From positions 1 to 20,746 of IMG/VR virus record IMGVR_UViG_3300025769_009985: 20,746 bases of DNA, one strand, 5' to 3'. Below the pieces are notes generated by a model, which had not been told where the DNA came from, ran no database searches, and was given only the letters and a program-made list of their open reading frames with translations. Shown one piece after another: positions 1 to 7,525 of the stretch; within the stretch, counting starts at the first letter, position 1, and the number at the start of each line of letters is the position of its first letter. The stretch is from a virus. The translations under genes and the position numbers were made by a program.

Positions 1-1
1 C

Positions 2-1927
2 GCACCTCCTAAGGATAGAGTCAAGGGCAGTAAGAAAAACCCAGAGGGCAGCGCTAGTGGATCACGTGGTAGTATCTCCATATCTGATAAAACAGAGAAA
101 GCTTTAGTTAACTTACGTAACAAGCACAATGATAAATATAAGTCACCTAAAAAGCGTGTAGACTTAGGCATGTTAAAAGCTGTGTATAGACGTGGGGCGG
201 GGGCTTATAGTGTATCCCATAGGCCTAATGTAACGAGTCGTGATCAGTGGGCACTAGGGCGCGTTAAGGCATTCTTAAAGCTTGTAGCTACAGGTGAAAG
301 AAAGAAAGCTTATACGGGTGATTTAGATTTATTGCCTAAGGGGCATCCTCAGAAGTCAGACGCTAAAACAGAGGCCACGGCACTAGCTACACCTCAAAAG
401 TATTCACATATCAATTTTACTCCACCCAAGGGCGCACAGGACGCAGCGGCTAGAGCTCTAAAGAAAAGAGCAGAGAAGCCACCATCACAGCGGGGCATGA
501 CTTCCGTAGGCTTAGCGCGTGCGCGTGATCTTGCTAACGGGCGTGAGCTCTCACCCAATACAGTACGCAGAATGCTTGCTTATTTCACACGCCATGAAGT
601 GGACAAAAAAGGTAGCACTTGGGATGACTACGGTAAAGGGCGTCAAGCATGGGATGGATGGGGCGGTGATGCGGGCTTCTCTTTTGCTAGAAAAGTGGTT
701 AAACAAATGAATGCAGCAGATAATAAAACGCAATCCCTTAGAGCCTATGGTGAAGCTATCCTTTTAAGTGATAGCTCATCTTATGATGTGCCAGAGGGGT
801 TAACAGTAGGCAAGCCGTTTAAGACATTATCACTAGGTCAAGTATCAAGTAGACTCAGTGGTGACAAGGTAGGCAAGCCCATAGATCAAGATTTACTAAC
901 AGAATTAGTGCGGGTGTTTAATGAGCATAAAGCTGAGTCACCAGTCATTATAGACTGGCAGCATGCTACTAGCCCTTTTCAAGGTGGCACACCTGCGCCC
1001 CCTGAGAGTGGCAACGCACTAGGCATGATAGTAGATCTAGAGATTAAAGATGATGGTCTTTACGCTATACCCGCTTATAATGAGCGTGGGCTAGAGGTCG
1101 TTAAAAATGCGGGCGGTGTGCTGTGGTCAAGCCCTGAGTATATCCATGGTGACATATTCAGTAGGGGAGATGGCAGCAAGTTAGGTGAGGCTCAGCTTTT
1201 AGCTATCACGCTTACACCACGCCCCGCACAATCCCATAATACCATTGATAGGATCACTTTAACTGAGGAGTTAAATATGGATGATCAAGTTAAAGAGTTA
1301 ATGGCTAAGCTTGAAGCTAAAGATGCTTTAGTTAAAGAGCTTGAAGCACAACTCGCAGACATGAAGTCTGAAAATGAATCTAAGCTCATGACAGAAGATG
1401 AGAAAGATAAAGAGCTAAAAGAGCATTATGATGATGAAAAGTCTAAGATGGCTGAGCATGATGATAGTGAAAAGAAAGCGGAAGATGAAGAGGATGAAGA
1501 CAAAGTTAAAAAAATGTCTGAGTCATTTAGTACATCTAACGTAGCTCTACTTAATGAAGTGCAAGCACTTAAAGAACAGCTTAACACTGTAGTTAAAGAG
1601 AATAATGCTATTAAGTGTGACAAAGCAGTCAATCAACTTCTTAGTGAGGGCAAAATCACACCAGCAGAGCGTAAGTTTGCTGTAGATGCTTTTAACATGA
1701 AAGAGCTACAACCTACATTTTGGCAGATGTTTAGTGAACGTCCATCAAATCAAGCTGTACCACTTCAAGAAGTGGGCCATGGCGCAAGCGGTCAAGAGAT
1801 ATCTAAAGCTACTTTGAGTGAGAAGATTAAAGCTTTAGCTACTGAGAAACAAATCACATTTAGTGAAGCTTTAAATATTGTACGTGATCAAGATCCTATG
1901 TCTTATCGCAAAGCTTATGGAGTTTAA
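2..1927 (+). CDS. Prohead protease/scaffold polyprotein, Mu gpI-like (5' partial)
   Basis: The reading frame is open to the left edge, so the gene begins upstream. The ATG at 170 is internal: it lacks a good Shine-Dalgarno, and the codons before it already read as conserved-looking protein. Visible modules, in order: a basic segment with YRRGAGAYS (about 185-211); a second small module with RHEVDKK and WGGDAGFSFARK (about 500-715); a protease domain (about 740-1260); and a charged, helical scaffold (1277-1927). The protease assignment rests on IDWQHAT (His codon 962-964), WSSPEY (likely Ser at 1130-1132) and LLAITLTPRPA, the pattern of Mu gpI-type head maturation proteases, which cleave scaffold and themselves inside the procapsid. 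The scaffold is rich in Glu, Lys and Asp with coiled-coil character. The role of the two N-terminal modules is unknown; I recall similar ones on phage head proteins but cannot assign a function. Confidence 0.8.
   Translation, partial: APPKDRVKGSKKNPEGSASGSRGSISISDKTEKALVNLRNKHNDKYKSPKKRVDLGMLKAVYRRGAGAYSVSHRPNVTSRDQWALGRVKAFLKLVATGERKKAYTGDLDLLPKGHPQKSDAKTEATALATPQKYSHINFTPPKGAQDAAARALKKRAEKPPSQRGMTSVGLARARDLANGRELSPNTVRRMLAYFTRHEVDKKGSTWDDYGKGRQAWDGWGGDAGFSFARKVVKQMNAADNKTQSLRAYGEAILLSDSSSYDVPEGLTVGKPFKTLSLGQVSSRLSGDKVGKPIDQDLLTELVRVFNEHKAESPVIIDWQHATSPFQGGTPAPPESGNALGMIVDLEIKDDGLYAIPAYNERGLEVVKNAGGVLWSSPEYIHGDIFSRGDGSKLGEAQLLAITLTPRPAQSHNTIDRITLTEELNMDDQVKELMAKLEAKDALVKELEAQLADMKSENESKLMTEDEKDKELKEHYDDEKSKMAEHDDSEKKAEDEEDEDKVKKMSESFSTSNVALLNEVQALKEQLNTVVKENNAIKCDKAVNQLLSEGKITPAERKFAVDAFNMKELQPTFWQMFSERPSNQAVPLQEVGHGASGQEISKATLSEKIKALATEKQITFSEALNIVRDQDPMSYRKAYGV
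1265..1270 (+). promoter_or_regulatory. Internal ribosome binding site for scaffold start
   Basis: GAGGAG sits 6 bases upstream of the in-frame ATG at 1277, at the domain boundary inside the protease/scaffold gene. The motif is part of the codons for TEEL, so it could partly reflect protein sequence, but its spacing and position fit a working start site. Confidence 0.65.
1277..1927 (+). CDS. Nested in-frame capsid scaffold protein (internal start)
   Basis: This is the C-terminal 216 codons of the protease gene, read from an internal ATG in the same frame. The ATG is preceded by GAGGAG (1265-1270) with a 6-base spacer, one of the strongest ribosome-binding sites in the window, although the position is inside a gene. 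It falls exactly where the protease domain ends and the charged scaffold begins. The predicted protein is helical with a coiled-coil start, a very acidic middle (about 1435-1515) and a compact C-terminal segment, where scaffolds usually bind coat protein. The same layout is known for Mu I/Z and lambda C/Nu3, where an internal start makes excess free scaffold. That the product is made here is inferred from the RBS and position. Confidence 0.7.
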   Translation: MDDQVKELMAKLEAKDALVKELEAQLADMKSENESKLMTEDEKDKELKEHYDDEKSKMAEHDDSEKKAEDEEDEDKVKKMSESFSTSNVALLNEVQALKEQLNTVVKENNAIKCDKAVNQLLSEGKITPAERKFAVDAFNMKELQPTFWQMFSERPSNQAVPLQEVGHGASGQEISKATLSEKIKALATEKQITFSEALNIVRDQDPMSYRKAYGV

Positions 1928-1930
1928 TAT

Positions 1931-2320
1931 ATGAATAATCAAATACATTCTTTTATTTGTGCTAGTGCTGTTACTGAGTACTCACTAGTAAGTATTGATA
2001 GTAACGGCAAAGTAGCCCCCACTACTTTACCTACAGACGTAGCTTGTATTGGTGTAGCACAGCGTGCGGCATCTGCGGGCGAAGCTGTGGACGTTGTAAC
2101 AAGTGGTGAAACTAAAGTAATTGCAGGTGAGGCGGTCGCAGACTTTAGCGCTATCCCTCGTTTTTCTGCTATGGCAGGTGGTAAGGTTCAACCCGCAGAG
2201 GCTACAGACTCTACGTTTTTCCCTACTTGCTTTGTAACCCCTAACGTAAACCAAGCAAGCGCGGCGGTTAATGATCAGATTCTTGTAGAATTTAGACGCC
2301 CTTGCACACCATTAGCATAA
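1931..2320 (+). CDS. Putative capsid decoration (head stabilisation) protein
   Basis: A 129-residue protein between the scaffold and the major capsid gene, the usual place for head decoration proteins. The sequence is beta-rich with short Gly-containing turns. It shows a pattern typical of small phage decoration proteins (DUF2190-like): SLVSIDSNGKV near the N-terminus, IGVAQRAASAGEAVDVVTSG in the middle and ILVEFRRP near the end. Such proteins bind the outside of the mature capsid and stabilise it. GGAG at 1919-1922 lies 8 bases before the ATG, which follows the protease stop by 3 bases. The assignment rests on position and pattern only. Confidence 0.6.
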   Translation: MNNQIHSFICASAVTEYSLVSIDSNGKVAPTTLPTDVACIGVAQRAASAGEAVDVVTSGETKVIAGEAVADFSAIPRFSAMAGGKVQPAEATDSTFFPTCFVTPNVNQASAAVNDQILVEFRRPCTPLA

Positions 2321-2334
2321 TAGGAGTAGGATAA

Positions 2335-3354
2335 ATGGCAAGTTCATATAGTAATATCCATCCAGTAGACGAGATCTTAACAAGCCTAGTAAGTGAAGTA
2401 ATCCCTAGTGATTCCCAGCTTATCGCAGGTCAAGTATTCGAAAATGTAAAAGTCCCAGAGCGTAGCGGTACATTCTTACTAGAAAACACACGTAACTTTA
2501 TGGGATCACCAGAGTTAGACTTAGAGCGCGCACCAGGTGCGGGCCGTGCTAACATTGGCTCATTTGATAGAACATCTTTAACTTTCAAAGCTAAAATCTA
2601 CTCTGCACAAGATAGTATCGCTATGGAAGATATTATTGATAGTCAATATCCAGGCAGTGAAGAGCAACGTATCGCGCGCAAAGTAAGACGCACTATGATG
2701 CTAGCTAAAGAAAAGCGTGCCGCAGATTTGTTATTTGATACAACATCATTTAGTAATGATTCATGTGCTAATGTGATGGGTGGTCAAGTTGACGCTGCGG
2801 GCACAGATGCACTCACAGGCTTAGATAAGCTTAAGGATCTAGTATTTGCGGCGGCCCATGGCATCAACCCAGATACTATTATCTTAGGCCGTGGTGTAGC
2901 GCGTGCTTTAGCGCGTAACCCTGAATTTAGATCTTACTTATCGGTGGGTGACTTCACAGACGCAGGTGTAGGCATTGCCGCAGGTGGTAGCTTAGTGCTT
3001 AATGATAGTGCAGTTCAAGCAATCATTAGAGACGTTCTAAATATTCCTAATGTATACGTGGGTCAAGCTAGACGTGAGACTGCTGTACCTGGCGCGACAT
3101 CCTCAGAAGCTCAGATTTGGAATGATGAGACTATCTTCTGTGGTATCCTTAAGGGCTCAGATGCTATCGTACAAAAGAGCGGTAACGTTAAAGGTATGCC
3201 TGTGGCTGCTCTTAACTTTGACTTTGGCAATATGGTTGCGGGCCAATATGATTCACTAGACGCTACTAGACGCTATGTATATGCTGAAGAAGTACAACAG
3301 TATAAAGCGATTGATTCCACATTAGGCTATATCGTAACTGACTGCTTAGCATAG
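2335..3354 (+). CDS. Major capsid protein (HK97 fold)
   Basis: A 339-residue protein preceded by a strong AGGAG, as expected for the most abundant virion protein. It follows the protease, scaffold and decoration genes in canonical order. Features typical of an HK97-fold coat protein: an N-terminal arm; a long-helix region rich in charged residues (about residues 105-130, including RKVRRTMMLAKEKRAADLLFD); a core with a GINPDTIILGRGVARALARNP segment resembling the P-domain helix and strand found in many coat proteins; and a C-terminal beta segment with RRYVYAEEVQQYK. The N-terminus (ILTSLVSEVIP) carries no obvious long delta domain, in keeping with the separate scaffold. The gene ends in tandem in-frame stops TAG TGA (3352-3357). 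Exact subfamily not assigned. Confidence 0.85.
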   Translation: MASSYSNIHPVDEILTSLVSEVIPSDSQLIAGQVFENVKVPERSGTFLLENTRNFMGSPELDLERAPGAGRANIGSFDRTSLTFKAKIYSAQDSIAMEDIIDSQYPGSEEQRIARKVRRTMMLAKEKRAADLLFDTTSFSNDSCANVMGGQVDAAGTDALTGLDKLKDLVFAAAHGINPDTIILGRGVARALARNPEFRSYLSVGDFTDAGVGIAAGGSLVLNDSAVQAIIRDVLNIPNVYVGQARRETAVPGATSSEAQIWNDETIFCGILKGSDAIVQKSGNVKGMPVAALNFDFGNMVAGQYDSLDATRRYVYAEEVQQYKAIDSTLGYIVTDCLA

Positions 3355-3363
3355 TGAGTGCCC

Positions 3364-4272
3364 ATGTGTGACAGTGCAACCCCTACATTATTAAGTGAAG
3401 TTGACGCAGATAAGAAAGCAATAGCTGACTTACAGGCGCAGCTATCCAAGCAAAGTGGGGCGCGTGCTGAGATCACAAAAGCTAAGATAAATGAATTAAA
3501 AACGATTATCAAAGCTGAGAATAAAATGAAAGCATCTCTAGCACGTGCCAGGGGTAGCTTTTTAAAAACTTTAGAGACTGCTATAGATGCCACTAATCCA
3601 CTAACCTTGTTATCTCTAAATAGAGATCAGTTAGTAGACTTTATTCTTAAAGGGGGCATGGGTATAGCAGTGGATGACTTTATTAATCAAGCTGATAAAA
3701 TTACTCAGTCTGTTAATAAGACCATGGGGAAGATACAACCAGGCTTAGGCATTACGGACACTATACAAAGTGAGCTAGATATTATGCAAGCCGCCGCAGT
3801 AGAGGGGGTATTTGATGATGTTATTTTACCCACCATCACAGCGGGCGTGCGTGATGCACTTACAGCTATAAGTGTGGATGTGCCCGTTAGCTCTGCTATC
3901 TCTGCGCTATCTCTCAAGATGGAGAAAGCACAGGGGAGACAACTAACAGAGATCAATACTAAGCTTAGTATGTATGGGCGCAGTGTGACTGCGGCAGTAG
4001 CTGAGAGTGCGGGCATTAAATACTATTTATATACAGGGCCTATAGATAGCTTGACTCGTAAATTTTGCCTACCTTTAGTAGATAAAGTGGTGAGTGAGTC
4101 ACAGATGAGGCGCTTAAATAATAGGCAGGGCCTAAGCGTAAAGACTGCGGGCGGGGGTTATAATTGTAGGCATTCGTGGAGTCCTGTGACAGAGGGCTTT
4201 ATGAAAGCAGCACAGCTAGACAAAGCTACTACTAAAAATATATCAGATGCTAATAAAGGGGCTAGAAAATGA
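3364..4272 (+). CDS. Minor head protein with Mu gpF-like C-terminal motif
   Basis: About 302 residues. The N-terminal third is helical and Lys/Ala-rich (coiled-coil-like), the middle is helical, and the C-terminus carries a compact Cys/His motif: YTGPIDSLTRKFC (about 4033-4068), then GGGYNCRHSW (4150-4179). That pattern (YxGxxDxxTRxxC ... NCRH) is the hallmark of the Mu gpF / SPP1 gp7 minor head family, whose members bind the portal or enter the head and aid DNA packaging or ejection. Here it lies downstream of the capsid gene, not next to the portal. I prefer the ATG at 3364; a GTG at 3358 is two codons upstream in frame, and neither has a strong Shine-Dalgarno. The last bases overlap the next start (ATGA). 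Confidence 0.7.
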   Translation: MCDSATPTLLSEVDADKKAIADLQAQLSKQSGARAEITKAKINELKTIIKAENKMKASLARARGSFLKTLETAIDATNPLTLLSLNRDQLVDFILKGGMGIAVDDFINQADKITQSVNKTMGKIQPGLGITDTIQSELDIMQAAAVEGVFDDVILPTITAGVRDALTAISVDVPVSSAISALSLKMEKAQGRQLTEINTKLSMYGRSVTAAVAESAGIKYYLYTGPIDSLTRKFCLPLVDKVVSESQMRRLNNRQGLSVKTAGGGYNCRHSWSPVTEGFMKAAQLDKATTKNISDANKGARK

Positions 4273-5219
4273 AGAAAGCCGTTACAGGTCAAGACTACAC
4301 TTTTACATGGAACAGCGCGGCCCCTGTGAGCGGCACGCCTAGCGTAACTTTTAAAGCGTCTAGCACAGTCACTAGTAATCTTACACACTCACGCGCAGAT
4401 ATTAGCGTAACTGCATTAGCTAATGATAGGCGTACACTCACTATAGCTAGTAGTGCTAGTCTAGAACGTGATCAAGAGCTATGCTTTTTAAAGACAGATG
4501 GGGACGCTTGGTATAGTGTAAAAGTAGTAAGGATAGTGGGCACTACAGCTTTATTAGCTGAGCCCCTCCCTCGTGAGATAGACTTATCTAGTGCAGCCTC
4601 ATTAGAGTTTTCTACTTGGTATGTGACAGCATCATCTAGTAATGTTACTAGTGCAAGCGGGACATATCAATATGAGATAAGTTACATAGTAGACTATGGA
4701 CAGAATACACAAAACAAACTAGACAAGGGTGTAATTAAAGTTACCCCGCGACCTTTTGACACTGGCTTAGATCATGAATCATTAGTGAATAAATTTGCTT
4801 CACTTGCTGACTTAGTGCCCAGGCGTCAAAGTGATTTTAGCCCACAGATTAAAGCGGCTTTAGATGAGCTATCTTTAATGCTTAGAAATAGGCTTATAGA
4901 TTCTGATGTCACAGAAGATGAAATCTTTAACGCTACTGACTTTGAGCTATGCCACGCATACTGCACAGCGGCACGTATCTATGAGATGAATTTACAGCTT
5001 GACGCCGCAGACGCCATGCGGGCACGTTGCATGGAATTGCTAGACCTGGCGCTTAGGACTGTAGACTTAGATCTAGATGGTGATGGGGTACTAGATGAGG
5101 GTGAGCTTAATCTAGAAAAGTCAGGCGGCAAGAGTACAGACTTTAGAGCGTCATGGCGTACTTATAATAAATCTACTTATGATGCTACCTTTAACCCCGC
5201 TAGGGGCATGAGGCACTAG
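4269..5219 (+). CDS. Head-tail connector candidate with EF-hand loop
   Basis: A 316-residue protein that starts in an ATGA overlap with the minor head gene. Residues 1 to about 160 are beta-rich with Ser/Thr-rich strands. Residues about 165-255 are helical (SDVTEDEIFNATDFELCHAY and the following helices), resembling the helical-bundle head-completion or adaptor proteins that dock under the portal. A canonical 12-residue EF-hand loop follows: DLDGDGVLDEGE (5070-5105, residues 268-279), with Asp at positions 1, 3 and 5, Gly at 6, Leu at 8 and Glu at 12. The loop should bind calcium. Position between the capsid genes and tail-completion genes supports a connector role, but I do not recognise the family, and a fused beta domain of this size is unusual for a small adaptor. 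Confidence 0.55.
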   Translation: MKKAVTGQDYTFTWNSAAPVSGTPSVTFKASSTVTSNLTHSRADISVTALANDRRTLTIASSASLERDQELCFLKTDGDAWYSVKVVRIVGTTALLAEPLPREIDLSSAASLEFSTWYVTASSSNVTSASGTYQYEISYIVDYGQNTQNKLDKGVIKVTPRPFDTGLDHESLVNKFASLADLVPRRQSDFSPQIKAALDELSLMLRNRLIDSDVTEDEIFNATDFELCHAYCTAARIYEMNLQLDAADAMRARCMELLDLALRTVDLDLDGDGVLDEGELNLEKSGGKSTDFRASWRTYNKSTYDATFNPARGMRH

Positions 5220-5221
5220 TC

Positions 5222-5761
5222 ATGGGTGTTAAGATCAATCTAGATTTACCCGTCTCAGTATGGGAAGTGCAAGACACTAAGCGCATAGCTCTTAATACTG
5301 TAGCTACTGTCAAAAGACGCACAGCAAGCGGCATAAGCTCAGAGGGTAGAACTTTTAAAGAGTACTCTAGAAAGCCGCTTTATGTAGCTTACAAGGGGGC
5401 ACGCCTTAAACCTAAAGGAGGGCGGGTATCTCGTACAGGTAAGAGCGTATATTATGCGGGAGGCTATGAGCAATATAAGCATGACTCACGTAAACGCTCT
5501 AGGACTAATCAAAATGTAGGCGGGCGCACTCAGAGTGCAGAGGTAGACTTAGTGCTTAGCGGGCAGCTTATGAATAATCTAGTGGTACTAGAGGCTAGCT
5601 TAACTAGATTTAGAATAGGCCTTACTAAGCATGTACGCCATTATGGTTATCATGTGCATCAAGAGAGGCCATACATAGGCTTGACAGATGACGAGATAAA
5701 TATTTTAGTAGATGCTGTGGCATATGATATTAGTCAGAAGTTAAGGGGGCGCAAAATATGA
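5222..5761 (+). CDS. Tail completion / neck protein (gpG/HK97 gp10-like)
   Basis: A 179-residue basic protein with the signature of phage virion-morphogenesis or tail-completion proteins (Mu gpG, P2 gpS, HK97 gp10-like). It has EGRTFKEYSRKPLYVAYK near the N-terminus, a central VDLVLSGQLMNNL segment, and YGYHVHQERPYIGLTDDEI near the C-terminus. The 'LSG.M.N' and 'Y...HQ...P.IGL' elements are the recurrent marks of this family, which joins or stabilises the head-tail interface or completes the tail. The central Lys/Arg/Gly-rich stretch (about residues 60-95) is probably a flexible insertion. It sits between the connector candidate and the terminator candidate and overlaps the next gene by ATGA. 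Confidence 0.7.
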   Translation: MGVKINLDLPVSVWEVQDTKRIALNTVATVKRRTASGISSEGRTFKEYSRKPLYVAYKGARLKPKGGRVSRTGKSVYYAGGYEQYKHDSRKRSRTNQNVGGRTQSAEVDLVLSGQLMNNLVVLEASLTRFRIGLTKHVRHYGYHVHQERPYIGLTDDEINILVDAVAYDISQKLRGRKI

Positions 5762-6222
5762 GCCGTGGTATATTTGAATCTTTAGATTATATTAAGGATA
5801 TGATTCAAGACATCCTACCCAAAACAGATACCCACCATGGCTTTATCTGCATAAATGATGGTAGCGGCTTGACCACTTCATTAAATGATAGGTTTGAGGG
5901 TCAAAGACAATTTACACTAGAGCTGCTAGGGTTGCCCCTAGATGATGGATCAAGCGGGCTTAGTGGGCGTAAGCGAGTTACTGTAGAAGTGCATATTAGG
6001 TATGCAATACCTAAGGAAGAGGGCTTTAAAATTCGCATTATGACTGAAGACGCTAGTAAGATTATAGACACCATAAAAGGCCCACAGTATAATTTTAACA
6101 CCACGGGCATTATAAGTGTAATACCTAGCACGTCACGTGCTGAGATAATTACTGATAATGTGGGTGATACTATAGGCCACCTGCTTATAGTTCCTTTTGA
6201 TTTGCTTTATTTGGAGAGTTAA
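5758..6222 (+). CDS. Putative tail terminator protein
   Basis: A 154-residue mixed alpha/beta protein. The N-terminal helix (IFESLDYIKDMIQDIL) is followed by strands, including RKRVTVEVHIRYAI, and a C-terminal beta strand (HLLIVPFDLLYLES). Tail terminators such as lambda gpU have this size, an N-terminal helix and edge strands, and are encoded just upstream of the tube protein, as here. The sequence itself shows no diagnostic motif, so the call rests on position, size and predicted fold. The start overlaps the previous stop (ATGA). Confidence 0.5.
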   Translation: MSRGIFESLDYIKDMIQDILPKTDTHHGFICINDGSGLTTSLNDRFEGQRQFTLELLGLPLDDGSSGLSGRKRVTVEVHIRYAIPKEEGFKIRIMTEDASKIIDTIKGPQYNFNTTGIISVIPSTSRAEIITDNVGDTIGHLLIVPFDLLYLES

Positions 6223-6225
6223 ACA

Positions 6226-7524
6226 ATGAGCGTAACACATAGAACATTAGGCGTAGCTGAAGAAACTACTTTCGGCTCGCTATCACCTACTACTAATTTA
6301 CCTATCCCTGCGGCTAGTTATGTTTCTATACCTTGCGAGATGGACCCCATTCTTATTTATGGTGAGCCTGTGGCTAGTGAGCGCAATGATGCTAGAGATG
6401 GTAATTACTTTAACCAACCTGAGCCTGACACTGTATATAACTCAAGTGGTGATAGAGTGCGCCGCCGTACGGGTCAAGTACAGTTAAGAGTAGACTTAAC
6501 CACCATAGGCACCGCGGCTAATGATTATGACTCTAACTATTTAGGTTACCTCTTAAATGGTGGCTTTTTAAATAGAGCTAGTGGCGTAACATCTGCGACA
6601 GTAGCAACCATCACAGACGTTAACAGCTTTACAGTATCAAGTGGCGGCCCTACTGCTAGTGACGTGGGTACACTCATTAGTACCATTCTCAACGGTAAAG
6701 TAGAGTACTCAGCTATCACAGATGATAGTGACGCATCTAGTGACATTACAGTTAGCCCCGCTTTTAGCGCAGGCTTTACAGGTACCCCCACCATTAGAGG
6801 TACACAAACATACTACTTAGGTAGCCGCACATTTACAGGCACATATACTAATTCACTTACTTTTAGAGTGGATGGCGTAAACTTTAGAAGCTATGCCTAT
6901 GGCTGTGTGCTTGAATCTTTAGCTATTAGCTTAGATAATGGGCGCTTGATGGGTGACTTTACTTATCAGTCTGCTTGTATTCAAGATGATCATGGTAGCG
7001 CAGTGGGGCCTATTGAGCCACTCTATAATACAGGTGCACCCCCATTCTTTAGAAATAGCTATGTGGTAGTCTCAGACGCTGCCCCCTCATCTCGCGTAAA
7101 TGCTACCACAGGTGACAAGCTAGGGCGTATTGAGTTAGATTGTGAAGACTTTAGTTTAACAGTGACTAATACATTAACACCACTGGGCACTAGTGAGAGC
7201 ATTCTAGCTATGTCAAACATGGACATTAGCGGAGTAGATGTAGAGTTAAGCCTTACACTATCCACTGTTAATACTACTATCGCTAACGATTATTTCAATA
7301 AAACCTTGCGTCAAGTGTTAGTAGGTACAGGACCTAGTGGAGATGGGCAGGGTTGCGCTATTATGTTACCCGCTGCCATGCTTACTAATGACCCTAGTGC
7401 CTATGATGTAAGCGGCAACGATATTGTTAGACAAACACTTACATATAAACAAGCACGTTACGCAGGTGATGTATCTGAAGTTAACGCAGCTAACTCACCC
7501 TTTAGATTAGCACTAGGTATTTAA
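6226..7524 (+). CDS. Major tail (tube) protein
   Basis: A 432-residue beta-rich protein directly before the tail chaperone, the conserved place of the tube protein. GGAG upstream provides a Shine-Dalgarno. The N-terminus (TLGVAEETTFGSL...) and the strand LTFRVDGVNFRSYAYGCVLESLAI, followed by a 'MGDFTYQ' strand and later paired strands, resemble long tube proteins built from two tube-like halves. An inserted Ser/Thr/Gly-rich beta module lies at about 6580-6810. At 432 residues it is larger than a simple tube subunit (about 150-250 residues), consistent with a two-domain tube subunit or added surface domain. It forms the hexameric rings of the tail tube. Confidence 0.7.
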   Translation: MSVTHRTLGVAEETTFGSLSPTTNLPIPAASYVSIPCEMDPILIYGEPVASERNDARDGNYFNQPEPDTVYNSSGDRVRRRTGQVQLRVDLTTIGTAANDYDSNYLGYLLNGGFLNRASGVTSATVATITDVNSFTVSSGGPTASDVGTLISTILNGKVEYSAITDDSDASSDITVSPAFSAGFTGTPTIRGTQTYYLGSRTFTGTYTNSLTFRVDGVNFRSYAYGCVLESLAISLDNGRLMGDFTYQSACIQDDHGSAVGPIEPLYNTGAPPFFRNSYVVVSDAAPSSRVNATTGDKLGRIELDCEDFSLTVTNTLTPLGTSESILAMSNMDISGVDVELSLTLSTVNTTIANDYFNKTLRQVLVGTGPSGDGQGCAIMLPAAMLTNDPSAYDVSGNDIVRQTLTYKQARYAGDVSEVNAANSPFRLALGI

Positions 7525-7525
7525 T

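Noticed and set aside
170-172. ATG 170 as the true start of the protease gene
   Set aside because: The frame stays open to base 2, and the upstream residues look like part of the same module, so the gene extends beyond the left edge.
519-710. Short forward frame overlapping the protease gene
   Set aside because: It lies wholly inside the conserved RHEVDKK module in another frame and has no ribosome binding site.
3352-3366. Readthrough of the capsid stop into the in-frame minor head gene
   Set aside because: The two genes share a frame, but tandem TAG TGA separates them, and the downstream gene has its own start codons. Tandem stops argue against readthrough.
3705-4016. Reverse-strand open frame of 103 codons within the minor head gene
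   Set aside because: Low-complexity shadow of the forward gene, with no independent context. The same applies to the other short minus-strand frames in the window.
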